NCBI RefSeq assembly: GCF_001411555.2
Contig: NC_049908.1
Coordinates: 28,062,724 to 28,126,723, forward strand
DNA from: Juglans regia
Lineage: Eukaryota; Streptophyta; Magnoliopsida; Fagales; Juglandaceae
Length of the DNA stretch: 64,000 nucleotides
Direction of reading: 5' to 3'
Shown: positions 23,601 through 33,566 of the stretch, in pieces
How positions within the stretch are numbered: the stretch's first letter is position 1
Layout of the letters: each line of letters begins with the position of its first letter
Notes under the pieces: generated by a model
Seen by the model: only the letters and a program-made list of their open reading frames with translations
Told to the model about the DNA's origin: nothing
The model's database searches: none
Program-made: the position numbers and the translations under genes

Positions 23601-25453
23601 AGAAATGGATGCAACTATAAACAGGTATGATATCAAGTTTTAATTGGACATTGCCTCTTTATGTGATCCTTTATCTATTGGTTTGGATTAAGCAACTCAG
23701 GTCTTATTATTAGCTGTACAGGTATTTATACATCACCACACTGCCGCATGCATTCCAGTGCTGCCTCGTGTGACACCGCGCCTTTTGGGGGGGTTGGAAT
23801 GTAATCTAAAAGTTATGTACAGTAATTTGCAAAACAGAATAATAATAACTTGAGAAATTGAGTAATTGAGTGTCGGGAAGGGAGATGCATTTTTCTTGGT
23901 AATTGATGACTTTTTACACAAGCCAAGAGACAGTAGCATTTAATTCTTGTTTGGAAGTATAAATCACATGTTTTTTGGTGAATGAATATAATTTTGCTTA
24001 TCCATGTTGCTTTCTGAAAGGTTTTTGAATGGGATAAGATCTGACATTTCCTCATTTAAAAATTGGCAGTGGGTAATTGTATTTAATATGGAAGCCTCGA
24101 ATGTCTCTTGTAGAAGCTTTCCCATTGAACTTATCAAAAGAGTCTTTCCAGTTTAGTAGTTAGAACAGGATGCTAATTATTTTTACACTCTTGTTTCGTA
24201 CCTGAGGTGCTAACCAATTTTCCCCTTACAAATTTTCCTTAGGGATGGAGTACTGGTGAAATGCGAAATTTATGGGGAAGTTCAAGTGAACTCCCATCTC
24301 TCAGGTCTTCCAGATTTAACTCTTTCATTTGCAAACCCTTCCATCTTGGATGATGTGAGATTCCATCCCTGTGTTCGGTTTCGGCCTTGGGAGTCCAATC
24401 AAATTCTGTCATTTGTGCCTCCTGATGGACAGTTTAAGCTAATGAGTTACAGGTGCATATTGTTTTGAGGAGATATTAATCCCTTAATTCTTATTTCTTC
24501 ATGTGGAGTTCTGCTGTACTTTTAGCAATTATTATGAGTGGCATATTAATTGTGTACCAAGAAAATGTGGTGACATAGGTAGGTTCAGGGAAACATGGAC
24601 AACAACACTGTACATCTGCTTCTTACTTGTCCTATAAAATGTATTTATAATTTCAACAACCCTTTTACCTTTATGCAGGGTAAAAAAATTGAAGAGTACT
24701 CCAATATATGTAAAACCACAGCTAACATCAGGTGGCGGGACGTGTCGTATCGATGTGTTGGTTGGAATACGAAATGATCCTGGAAAGACAATTGACTCCA
24801 TAACTGTGCAATTTCAACTGCCCCATTGCATTTTATCAGCTGATATGACTTCAAATCATGGAACAGTAAACATCCTTGCAAATAAGGTACCTATTTGTTT
24901 TCATTGTGATATATTTGGTGTAAATACTGGCCCCTTTGGTTGTTATTCTGGAGGGAAGATTCGATACTGCACTTCATCTCATGGTTTGTTCGTTGTATAC
25001 ATACACGAGGAAGCCTACAATGTTTGAGTTGGAATATCAGAATATGCATCTCTGGTTCTCTACTGCTGGCATAGGCTACTAGTTAGATTTTTTATTAATG
25101 ATTTTTATTGGCTGTTTGCAGTCATTAAACTTCCATGTTCAAGAACATAAAATGTAAAACATATGCTGTTTCTCTCCTTGGAATTTGATTCTATCTTGTT
25201 TATGCAGACCTGCTTGTGGTCAATTGAACGGATTCCTAAAGACAAAGCCCCTTCAATGTCTGGAACCTTGGTGCTTGAGACAGGGTTAGAGCGCCTTCAT
25301 GTATTTCCCACATTTCAAGTGGCTTTTAGAATAATGGGTGTTGCCCTCTCTGGCCTGCAAATAGATAAATTGGATCTGAAGAATCTACCTAATCGCCCTT
25401 ACAAAGGTTTTCGAGCTCTTACCCGAGCAGGAGAATTTGAAGTAAGATCATGA
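20664..25453 (+). CDS. AP3M: AP-3 complex subunit mu
   Basis: This is the medium chain of the AP-3 adaptor, which sorts cargo from Golgi/endosomes to the vacuole; the mu chain recognises tyrosine-based signals. Eight exons: 20664-20698, 20982-21081, 21671-21781, 21952-22041, 23377-23624, 24243-24452, 24679-24886 and 25208-25453. They sum to 1248 nt or 415 residues, the plant family length. The N-terminal longin-like part starts MLQCIFLLSDSGEVMLEKQL and includes PTHYLFQVVREGITFLAC and VADVLSDYLGGLNEDVIKDN. The mu-homology domain begins around residue 160 with VPWRTPDPKYANNEVYVDLV. It continues through VKCEIYGEVQVNSHLSGLPD and ends with GVALSGLQIDKLDLKNL and GEFEVRS. All borders are GT-AG and phases agree. 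Introns 3 and 4 carry LINE pieces; the coding sequence is intact. Confidence 0.95.
21821..21908 (+). mobile_element. 58-bp 5'-truncated LINE tail with 15-bp target duplication (AP-3 mu intron 3)
   Basis: TGTTTATCTTTGCAT (21821-21835) and TGTTTATCCTTGCAT (21894-21908) match at 14 of 15 bases. The 58 bases between them end in AATAAAATTTTGTTTATCGA followed by TTAAAAA, the typical A-rich 3' end of a plant LINE. This is a complete but minute retroinsertion in the sense orientation, close to the acceptor of the next exon (21952). Confidence 0.7.
22540..23140 (+). mobile_element. LINE 3' fragment (zinc-binding RT region) in AP-3 mu intron 4
   Basis: From about 22590 the plus strand reads FPWKSIWICKVPSKIAFFGW and then NILAIDNLRKCG and MGWCYLCKKDGE, the zf-RVT domain of LINE ORF2. 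A frameshift near 22755 moves the reading to LLHCEVARFLWDD, and the frame then continues to WKMIPHCFKWCLWMERNDRC and FEDLEHSLEELKRFFFNIL. The element ends at about 23138 with TTCCTTATAAAAAAA. It is a decayed 5'-truncated copy in sense orientation. Confidence 0.85.
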
Positions 25454-25965
25454 GTCCAATTTGATGCATCAAGATCAATTGATGTGTTTTGGAGCAAGAT
25501 AGTTGCTGTTTTGGATTTCAAGGTTTTTGTGTCATTAGGATTTTGAGCAATAACTTCATTTAACACTCAAGTTAATAAGATAGCATTCGGTGGATAGATA
25601 GATTTAAGCTTCAGTTGAATGATTAATGTCATGAACATCTGTTAAAATACATAATTGTGGAGCATTAGCCTATAATGAGCTTTGATGCTTTTCATCTATA
25701 TCAGAATCTTCCATATCTTCTCTCATGATCTTGAATTAAATCTCGTTTTATTGGTATTTTGGATTAAATCTTAAGGTGCGTTTTCATTATAGAGGATTTT
25801 AGTAATCAGCGTGGAGCAACACCTTTGCACAAATCTGAGTACGAATATTTAAAAGACTCGCACGGTCCATATTCAAAACAACCTTTGACCTTTCTAGGAA
25901 TATCATGTAAATAATCCTTTGATTTTCTCTCTGTTTAAGCAAAATTTGTGAGTGTTTTTTAAGAT
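25454..25965. other. AP-3 mu 3' flank, nothing recognised
   Basis: Presumed 3' UTR and downstream DNA. No gene or repeat was recognised in this stretch. Confidence 0.5.
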
Positions 25966-26145
25966 AAGTGCTACGGTTAACATATTTTATAAAAATAAAC
26001 TTATAAACTAACATGGCTTGATGTAATACGTTATATATATTTTACAATAAAAATAAGTTTATAATCTGAAATATTACATCAAGCCATATCAGTGCATGGA
26101 TTTATTTTGTGAAATTCTTTTGTAGCCAAAACATTTCCGTTTTCT
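25966..26145. mobile_element. AT-rich palindromic MITE
   Basis: ACATGGCTTGATGTAATACG on the left is answered by ATATTACATCAAGCCATATC on the right, and AAAATAAACTTATAAAC by AAAATAAGTTTATAATC. It belongs to the same family as the copies at 12090, 34990, 39500 and 40335. Confidence 0.7.
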
Positions 26146-27350
26146 TTTTTCTTTATCACACAAGATACTAAATTTGAGATTCTGTTCTATTTATTGTTTA
26201 CAAATTACATATGTTAATCTTATCTATTAACTTTATCCATTTTCCTGCATATCGTGCTACGGCTTTATGACTGGCATAATACAAAAACTGTGTTGAAGCT
26301 GAAAGAAGAGCAGGATGAGTTTGGAAATTGGAGAGAGTTTCGCTCATCAAGCTGTTATGAATTGAGTGTGTTTGCCTCATTCTCTCCATTATTTTCTTCT
26401 GAATATTGCAGTAGTATAAGAAGTTAAAAATTACTTGTGTTGGCTAGGATGTATTTTACAATTACCGAGTTACATGTAGTAGTACGCGTTGGCTCTAGAA
26501 GTTGATGCCATATTCTCTTACCACATCCACCTTTCAGTGCCCCCTCCCAAAAGGATTATGAGAATGCAACCATCAAACAAACAGGAACATAACCAGGTAA
26601 ACCCAAGTGGAAAAAGAACAGCCAGCCATGCAAGTTCATTTATATTCTCTATACCATTCGAAGTTCCAAGGCCTGTACTAATGAGTTGGAAGAATGGATT
26701 GCAAACTGGTTCCATCATCCATGCAATGCGATTGCTTAAGGACAAAAGACTTTGATTCATAAATTATAGTTTCAGAGCTTCATCCTTTGACTCACATATA
26801 TTGTTGATTTCCGACCCCGTTTGAATTTAGAGATAAGCTGAGATGAGTTGAGATGGTTTGTAAATAGTAGTGAGATTTGTGAGTTGAAATTTGTGAATAG
26901 TAGTAAATAGTAGTGAGATGAGTTGGGAATGGTTGAAGTGGTTTTTGAATCCAAACCAAGTATAACCACTGGTCAATGCAAATTCAGGGCAAGTGAACAT
27001 GATCATGGAGTAATAAACAAATATGGACATAGAACTCAATCAAAATCATATGAAAGAAGCTTGAGCTAGCCTGTAAGACGAGCTTTTCCTACAGAGTTTT
27101 AGAAGTACTCCCCTTTATCTGTCACCATTACTAGTCACAAACTCACAACCACTGAACATTTTCCACAGGACGTTCAGCTAGAACAAATTAATGCACGAGT
27201 AAGGGAGTAGCACATGAAAGATAGGATATGAAGTAGAAGAGTGCCGAAGCTGGATTATCCTTCATTACATGTAGTAGACAAAAAATTAAATTTACTCGTA
27301 CAAAAACAAAAGGAAGAATAAAAGAAACAAAAAAGGAAAGGCGGCATTGA
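26146..27350. other. Intergenic with one GTTTGGAT-family MITE (26814-26960)
   Basis: No gene is seen. At 26814-26960 there is a copy of the MITE family with left end CCCCGTTTGAATTTAGAG, repeated GTAAATAGTAGTGAGAT words and right end TTGAATCCAAACCAAG. The part next to 27350 is the presumed 3' UTR of the PsbP-domain gene on the minus strand. Confidence 0.55.
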
Positions 27351-28686
27351 TCAAGCAACCACCTTGTTTACTCTGAAGGAATCCATGACTTGGCGAAGAT
27401 CATATTCCTCTTCCAAGAACACATTTTCAGGTGTTTGCAGTCTTAGCTCATATAGCCGATTGTTTTCAACTCCAAGAACTGAAAGGTATCGCCGGTCCCA
27501 TTCCAAACGAACCGGACGATCTTGTGGCATAACAGCCAGCTCATTGTTGTTTGCATATGACTTTATGTTCACCTAAAGTCAATAAAAAACACGTTGTCAG
27601 CAACTCAAACAGTTGTATTTAGATCACCCAAAATATATACATGCTGAAGATTCAGCCAAATTTGATGCACTACTGCTAATCTAAATCACTCTATATCTCT
27701 GTGCAACTAGCCTTCTATGGGAGCCAATCTGACCGGACAATCTTAATGAGTATAATCTCTGCAATGCAAGCACTCAACATTTTCAGCACTCCAAATACCT
27801 TACCTCAACTTGATAGTAAGTCCTCCCATCATCGGCAATTCTGGAAGACGTGGAAAGAATATTTGATTCACGCCTGACGCCCAGTCTCGTAGACATGAAC
27901 TCAGTCAAATATTGCTTCAGCACTTTCTGTCCAGCCTCTTGAGGCGGACCCAAGTCTTCAACACTCTTGTACCTAGAGGACGAGGGAGAGGATAACTCCA
28001 CAGAGATATTTTCATCTAGTACATAAGGGTCCCTGAAGAATATGTCAGCCCCAGCACCTCGGACTTGAATCCAGTTCTGAGGGTACTTGAACGTATACCC
28101 ATCAAACGTATCTATGTATTCTCTTAGCCCAACGGACGGTTGAGCAAATGCAGCATCGCTCAAACTAACTCCTGAGAAGAAAGCAGTCGAGAAGATCAAG
28201 GCTACCGCATTCCTCCTAGGAACTGCAAAAGCTTTAGTCTGATTATATATTAGAAAACGAATAACTAAAAATCACTGCAGATTGTAAAGTCATGCAGACA
28301 ACCCTTGAAAATTAGGAACCCAGAAAAGTAAGAATCTTTAAGTATGCTGTCTTTTTAAGTTGTCAAGAAAACTACCCAGTACTCACATGAACTAAAGGAG
28401 TACATGTAAAGAAGAACGAAAATTTTTTTTTTTCCCTGTTTTTTATTTCCAGTATTTTGGTCTTGAAGCGAAGTTTGAAAATTGGAAGAATTACCGTTTG
28501 GGCTTTGCAAGAAACTGAGCGGCAGTGCGTGGAATCGGAGGGGTGGCTGTGAAGTGAATGGTTAAGCCAAGGAGTGAAGATGCGGGGATGGAACGGCGTC
28601 GTATAACGAGTTGACCTCGAGGGTGGGTGAATCTCTGAAGAGCGAGTCGGGGGAGAAGGGAGGGAGCCGAAGAAGACGGTGGCCAT
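27351..28686 (-). CDS. PPD1: PsbP domain-containing protein, thylakoid lumen (PPD1-like)
   Basis: Minus-strand exons are 28686-28495, 28238-27804 and 27572-27351, totalling 849 nt or 282 residues. Residues 1-64 form a Ser/Pro/Arg-rich chloroplast transit peptide (MATVFFGSLPSPPTRSSEIH). It is followed by a lumenal targeting segment with a twin arginine, PRRNAVALIFSTAFFSG, ending in DAAFA, the likely processing site (Tat route). The mature part is a PsbP fold: LREYIDTFDGYTFKYPQNW, ADIFFRDPYVLDENISVELS, QYLTEFMSTRLGVRRESNIL, YYQVEVNIKSYANNNELAV, RRYLSVLGVENNRLYELRLQ and DSFRVNKV. For exon 2 the upstream AG (before ACTAAAGC) was chosen because it alone keeps the frame. The assignment to PPD1, a photosystem I assembly factor, is from memory; another PPD paralogue remains possible. 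The family is certain. Confidence 0.9.
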
Positions 28687-29921
28687 TTTCACAGAGAGAG
28701 AGAGAGAGGGAGAGGGGGGAGAGCTAGAACTCACTGTAAAGAGATGGAAAGGGATAACGAGCACACGTGTCTCTCTCTGGTTGGCCAATCAATAAAGGAG
28801 ACCTATTTACATGATCGACCTGGAGCGCAGCAGCTCATTAACACTCAGCCTTCTTTTCTTGCCTTCCCGACGGTTCCTCAAACCTAGTTAGTTCTACTCA
28901 AGCGTTTGGCGTTCTGCTGCTCTTCTCGACAACGACAAGAAATGATCTTGCCCAATGTTGGCTGCTTAGTCTTCCTCAAAGTACCGTGTCGCTCTTCTGC
29001 TCTGATAGCAAGCATTTGGTCTGGCTAGGGTCGAATATCCTCAAGAGTGGCCTCGAGCTTGGCCAAAATCGCCAAAATGGCTTCTGTAAGTTCCCATAAG
29101 TGTAATGTATTGATTATCCTTTTTGGAAAATCCTGAGTTTGATTTTTTTGCATAGGGAAGGGCAATACTGAAAGGGCTATACCCGGTTACCAAATTCGCG
29201 TTTTGTCTCATAGACTCATCAGAAGTAGACTCATCATACCGCTTGTAAATTCACATTTGTTAAGCTTTAATTTCTCATTCGCTTTTGTAATTCTCTGAGC
29301 GATATCTGGTGTGCTTACCTTTATGCTTCCAGAGATAAATTCGTAAGTTGGGTCTACCAAATGCATGAGATACCACGGTTATATATCATTTTGGATGCGC
29401 AGACACTATGAAAAAATTGCAGATTTGAGAATGCACATTATATACCACGCTTTGATGAAGGCTAAGGCTAGGTTTTAGGTTGGCTGGAAGGCCAGATCCT
29501 TTCCCGTCGCCGTCGAGAAGAGCAACAAAATAGAGGGAGGAGTCCACGGTTTGTGGAAGAACATTAGTCGGTTGGAATAACAGGTTCTTTCCCGTCACCG
29601 TCGAGAAGAGCAGATCTCAGTGGGAAGGCTAGCTCCTTTCCCATCGCCGTCGAGAAGAGCAACAGAGCAGAGGCTATCTCAAAGAAATAGAGATGCAGAG
29701 GAAGAAGATGAATCACGATGATGGTTTTGCTAGGGCTTTCAGACGAGCTGCTGATGGTTTTTGTTCCGAGGAAATTTCTTTCTTTCTTCTACCTTTCTTT
29801 GCCGAGTTGCAAAGCGGAATACTTATATTTGTTTAAAGCCACGTCACTGTACACCCTGGCCGGTGTGGCTAGTGTGTTAAAATATTGGCTGATCCCTAGT
29901 AGGACTCTTTTTTGAGGGCCT
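28687..29921. promoter_or_regulatory. Bidirectional upstream region between PsbP-domain and PPR genes
   Basis: The two genes are divergent and share 1.2 kb. A GA microsatellite (about 28693-28715) lies in the leader of the PsbP-domain gene. Three copies of a 25-30 bp phrase occur at about 29496-29525, 29584-29611 and 29633-29663. The core CGTCGAGAAGAGCA is common to all, preceded by CCTTTCCCRTCGC or a close form; the inverted core CTCTTCTCGAC occurs near 28920. No TATA box is obvious on either side. The PPR transcript may have a spliced leader, which cannot be settled here. Confidence 0.45.
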
Positions 29922-32282
29922 ATGAATTTCATCAAAGCTTTGAATCACAGACCCGCCTTCAAACCAAGCATAAATCTCTCAATCCTAGAGGCCCACTTGC
30001 CCAAATGCCAAAGTCCCAAACAGCTGAACCAAGTCCTCTCCCAAATGATCTTCACTGGGTTCATCAGGGACACCTTTGCTGCCAGTAGAGTGCTCAAGTG
30101 CTCGGCCGACTCACCCTTCGTTCACATTGATCACTCCCTCCAAATATTCAACCACATCGATAACTCAAATGGCTTCATTTGGAACACCATGATGAGAGCA
30201 TATGTGCAAAGAAACTCTCCTGAAAAGGCTATATGCTTGTACAAGTTGATGTTGGATAGGAATGTGGGTTGCGATAATTACACGTACCCAATTCTAGTGC
30301 AAGCCTGTACTATCCGGTTATCGGAATTTGAAGGGAAAGAGCTGCATAATCACGTTTTGAAAACGGGTTTTGATTCGGATGTTTATGTACAGAACACATT
30401 GATTAACATGTACGCAGTTTGTGGAAATATGGGTGATGCACGTCACTTGGTTGATGAAAGTCCAGTTTTGGATTCAGTTTCATGGAATTCAATTTTGGCA
30501 GGGTATGTTCAGATAGGGGATGTTGATAATGCCAATTATATATATGATATGATGCCGGAAAGGAACACAATTGCTTCAAATTCTATGATTGTATTGTTTG
30601 GTAGGACAGGTCGCCTGATTGAGGCTCTTCAGTTATTTAATGAGATGCCAGAGAAAGATATGGTGTCATGGAGTGCATTGATTTCTTGTTATGAGCAAAA
30701 TGAGATGTACGAGGAAGCTTTGGTTCTGTTTATGAAAATGAAGGCTAATGGAATTATGGTCGATGAGGTTGTGGTGGTTAGTGTTCTTTCTGCGTGTGCT
30801 CATTTATCACTTGTCAAGATAGGGAAAATCATCCACGGCTTGGTTGTGAAAATTGGCATTGAATCTTATGTTAACCTTCAAAATGCTTTTATTCACATGT
30901 ATTCAACATGTGGGGACATAATAGCAGCCCGAAAACTGTTCAATGGAGGCTGCCACTTGGATCAGATATCTTGGAACTCCATGATATCTGGCTACTTGAA
31001 ATGCGGATCAGTTGAAATTGCCAAGGAGTTATTTGATTCCATGCCCAACAAGGATGTCGTGTCTTGGAGTGCAATGATATCGGGGTATGCTCAGCATGAC
31101 CGTTTCTCAGAGACATTGGCACTCTTCCAGGAGATGCAGCTTGATGGACTTAGCCCCGATGAGACAACTTTGGTTAGTGTAATATCAGCTTGCACTCACC
31201 TGGCTGCCCTTGATCTAGGCAAATGGATTCATGCTTATATAAAGAAGAATGGTCTAAAGGTTAACGTCATCTTGGGTACAACCCTAATAGACATGTACAT
31301 GAAATGTGGGTGTGTGGAAAATGCATTGGAAGTTTTTTATGGCATGGTGGAAAGGTGGGTTTCAACTTGGAATGCTCTCATTCTTGGTTTGGCAATAAAT
31401 GGGTTGGTAGATAAGTCGCTTGACATGTTTTCCGAGATGAAGAGATGTGGTGTAGAGCCTAATGAAATAACATTTATGGGAGTTCTTGGGGCTTGTCGAC
31501 ACATGGGCTTAGTAGATGAAGGGTATCGACACTTCAATTCAATGATTCAAGAGCACAAGATAGAACCCAATATTAAGCACTACGGATGCATGGTGGACCT
31601 TCTAGGGCGTGCCGGTATGCTCAAAGAAGCAGAGCAACTCATCGAAACTATGCCCATGGCACCAGATGTTGCTACCTGGGGTGCCTTGCTTGGGGCTTGC
31701 AAGAAACATGGTGACAATAAAATGGGAGAGAGGGTAGGAAGAAAGCTCATTGAGTTTCAACCTGACCATGATGGTTTCCATGTGTTATTGTCCAATATAT
31801 ATGCTTCAAAAGGTAATTGGGATGGTGCTCTTGAAGTTAGGGGCATGATGATGCGACATGGGGTGGTGAAGACCCCAGGTTGTAGCATGATTGAAGCAAA
31901 AGGAGTAGTTCATGAATTTCTAGCTGGAGATAAGACCCATCCTTGGATGAAGGAGATTGAGGATAAGCTGGATGAAATAGCTAAGAAATTAAAAATGGAA
32001 GGTTATGCACCAGACACAAATGAAATTTCCCTTGATATTGATCAAGAAGAGAAGGAAACCTCTCTGTTTAGGCATAGTGAGAAGCTTGCAATTGCCTTTG
32101 GGCTTATTGCTATCAGTCCACCAACACCAATAAGGATTATAAAGAATTTACGAATCTGTAATGATTGTCATGCAGCAGCTAAGTTCATTTCTAGAGCTTT
32201 TAATCGGGAAATTGTGATCAGGGATCGGCATCGCTTTCACCACTTTAAGCAAGGTTCTTGTTCATGCACGGACTATTGGTAG
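29922..32282 (+). CDS. Pentatricopeptide repeat protein, PLS class with E, E+ and DYW domains
   Basis: A single exon encodes 786 residues. PLS-type PPR repeats fill residues ~75-560: WNTMMRAYVQRNSPEKAICL, VSWNSILAGYVQIGDVDNA, VSWSAMISGYAQHDRFSETL, GTTLIDMYMKCGCVENALEV, TWNALILGLAINGLVDKSLD. Then come the E region (YGCMVDLLGRAGMLKEAEQL, ATWGALLGACKKHG) and E+ (TPGCSMIEAKGVVHEFLAGD). The C-terminal DYW deaminase domain has the HSEKLAIAFGL zinc/glutamate motif (His718-Glu720), CNDCH (Cys746, Cys749) and ends exactly in CSCTDYW. Such proteins bind organelle transcripts and convert specific C to U. All deaminase residues are present, so it is probably catalytically competent. No strong transit peptide is visible at MNFIKALNHRPAFKPS, although organelle targeting is expected. 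The target site cannot be read from the sequence. Confidence 0.96.
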   Translation: MNFIKALNHRPAFKPSINLSILEAHLPKCQSPKQLNQVLSQMIFTGFIRDTFAASRVLKCSADSPFVHIDHSLQIFNHIDNSNGFIWNTMMRAYVQRNSPEKAICLYKLMLDRNVGCDNYTYPILVQACTIRLSEFEGKELHNHVLKTGFDSDVYVQNTLINMYAVCGNMGDARHLVDESPVLDSVSWNSILAGYVQIGDVDNANYIYDMMPERNTIASNSMIVLFGRTGRLIEALQLFNEMPEKDMVSWSALISCYEQNEMYEEALVLFMKMKANGIMVDEVVVVSVLSACAHLSLVKIGKIIHGLVVKIGIESYVNLQNAFIHMYSTCGDIIAARKLFNGGCHLDQISWNSMISGYLKCGSVEIAKELFDSMPNKDVVSWSAMISGYAQHDRFSETLALFQEMQLDGLSPDETTLVSVISACTHLAALDLGKWIHAYIKKNGLKVNVILGTTLIDMYMKCGCVENALEVFYGMVERWVSTWNALILGLAINGLVDKSLDMFSEMKRCGVEPNEITFMGVLGACRHMGLVDEGYRHFNSMIQEHKIEPNIKHYGCMVDLLGRAGMLKEAEQLIETMPMAPDVATWGALLGACKKHGDNKMGERVGRKLIEFQPDHDGFHVLLSNIYASKGNWDGALEVRGMMMRHGVVKTPGCSMIEAKGVVHEFLAGDKTHPWMKEIEDKLDEIAKKLKMEGYAPDTNEISLDIDQEEKETSLFRHSEKLAIAFGLIAISPPTPIRIIKNLRICNDCHAAAKFISRAFNREIVIRDRHRFHHFKQGSCSCTDYW

Positions 32283-33477
32283 TAATATATTATACACAAC
32301 CAAATATATTTCAATGTTATTGATTATTCACCTTATTCCCCGAGAGCTTATCCAGTTCTGGCTGTACAATAGACATCTGCTTCACTGCTGCCTGATAGTT
32401 TGCTGTGAAGCTTGATAGTTTTACAGTTCCAAGTTGCATGCTGGTGAACCACCATGGCAGCAATTAATTGCTTACTGGCGATGATTGATGCAGCACCACT
32501 CTTGTGAGACTTGAAGATAGTTCCTACGACGAAAAGGAAAACTTGGAAGGCTAAGGCCTATAATGAGGCTTTAAGGAACAGTTCCGCTTTGGAGCGGATT
32601 TGCTGTTCTATTGAGAATAACGGACACCAATAGCATATAGACATGTAAGCCCTCCACATAATAAGCTCCTGAGCCGCATAACAGGAGATCTAGAGAAAAC
32701 AAATCCTGCCTTTTGTGTATGAGCCGCTGCTTTCTCACTTGGCTTACTCCCAGGACTTCTTCTCCACAGCCTTACAATTTTTTCTTCCCAACACCATCAA
32801 CCATTTCGCTGCCGTTGGGACCATTTCGCCGTCGCAACCAGACTGCCGTCGTCCTCTGTCTATCTCCATCCTCTGAAAATGGTTTGTCTTTCTAAATTTT
32901 TTTTACTGTTTTTTTTTTTTTTTTTTTAAATTCTGAAATGCATCTTTGTAGGAGTTGTTGGTATATTGTTTGTACCTGAAAATTTAACCCAGGTCTATAA
33001 GGTTGAACCTTTATGGAAGGCATGATTGAGTAAAAAATATTGCACTCTAAATTTAGATTTTGTTCCAGAAAATTTACCCCAAAGCTACCCCATTCACATC
33101 CACATTATTCATTGTCAAATAAATTATTTTTTCTTGCACTCTAATATTGTGGTTGAGGAAGTAAACGAAATTCATTGGAGTAAACAAAATTATTTTGGTT
33201 ATTTTGTAACTTTATTTTACAATTCATTGTGGACATAAATCTATGCCTTATATCGTTGGCAATAGTTGATGCTAATGTCTTGTTAAAGATAGTGGATTAA
33301 TTTAATTGGAAATTCATTGGAGCCATTCAAGTTATAGAGAAATGCTACAAACCAGCAACTGTTTATAACCCCACACCCCACACCTGAGCTGGAATATTTT
33401 TTTTCCCCCACTACAGAAATGCGCGTTTTGGATTGAGCCCCACTTCGAATTGACATCCTGCGAAAACCACTTCCTAA
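32283..33477. other. PPR 3' flank and intergenic DNA
   Basis: Nothing is securely coding. Positions 32700-32885 are CT-rich and open (SRCFLTWLTPRTSS and similar), followed by a possible GT donor and a long T tract at 32902-32925. This could be the first exon of an unrecognised transcript, but no matching second exon was found. Confidence 0.4.
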
Positions 33478-33566
33478 CCCAGCGCGATCCTGCATTGCCT
33501 CTCTCTGCCCAGCGCCACCCTGCATCGCCTCCCTCTGCCCAGCGCCACCCCGTGACACTCCTCCAA
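33478..33566. repeat. 30-bp GC-rich tandem repeat, about 2.7 copies
   Basis: The unit CCCAGCGCSAYCCTGCATYG followed by CCTCYCTCTG occurs at 33478-33507 and 33508-33537, with a decayed third copy to about 33566. It is a GC-rich island in AT-rich DNA, and because 30 is a multiple of 3 it creates repetitive open frames on both strands (for example AGQREAMQGG on the minus strand). These are not taken as genes. The island begins shortly after GAGAAATGCTACAAACCAGC at 33338, which resembles a MULE end, but no partner end was found. Confidence 0.65.

Noticed and set aside
32700..33240. A short gene beginning near 32713
   Set aside because: The frame is CT-rich, unconserved as far as I can tell, and no second exon with matching phase was found.
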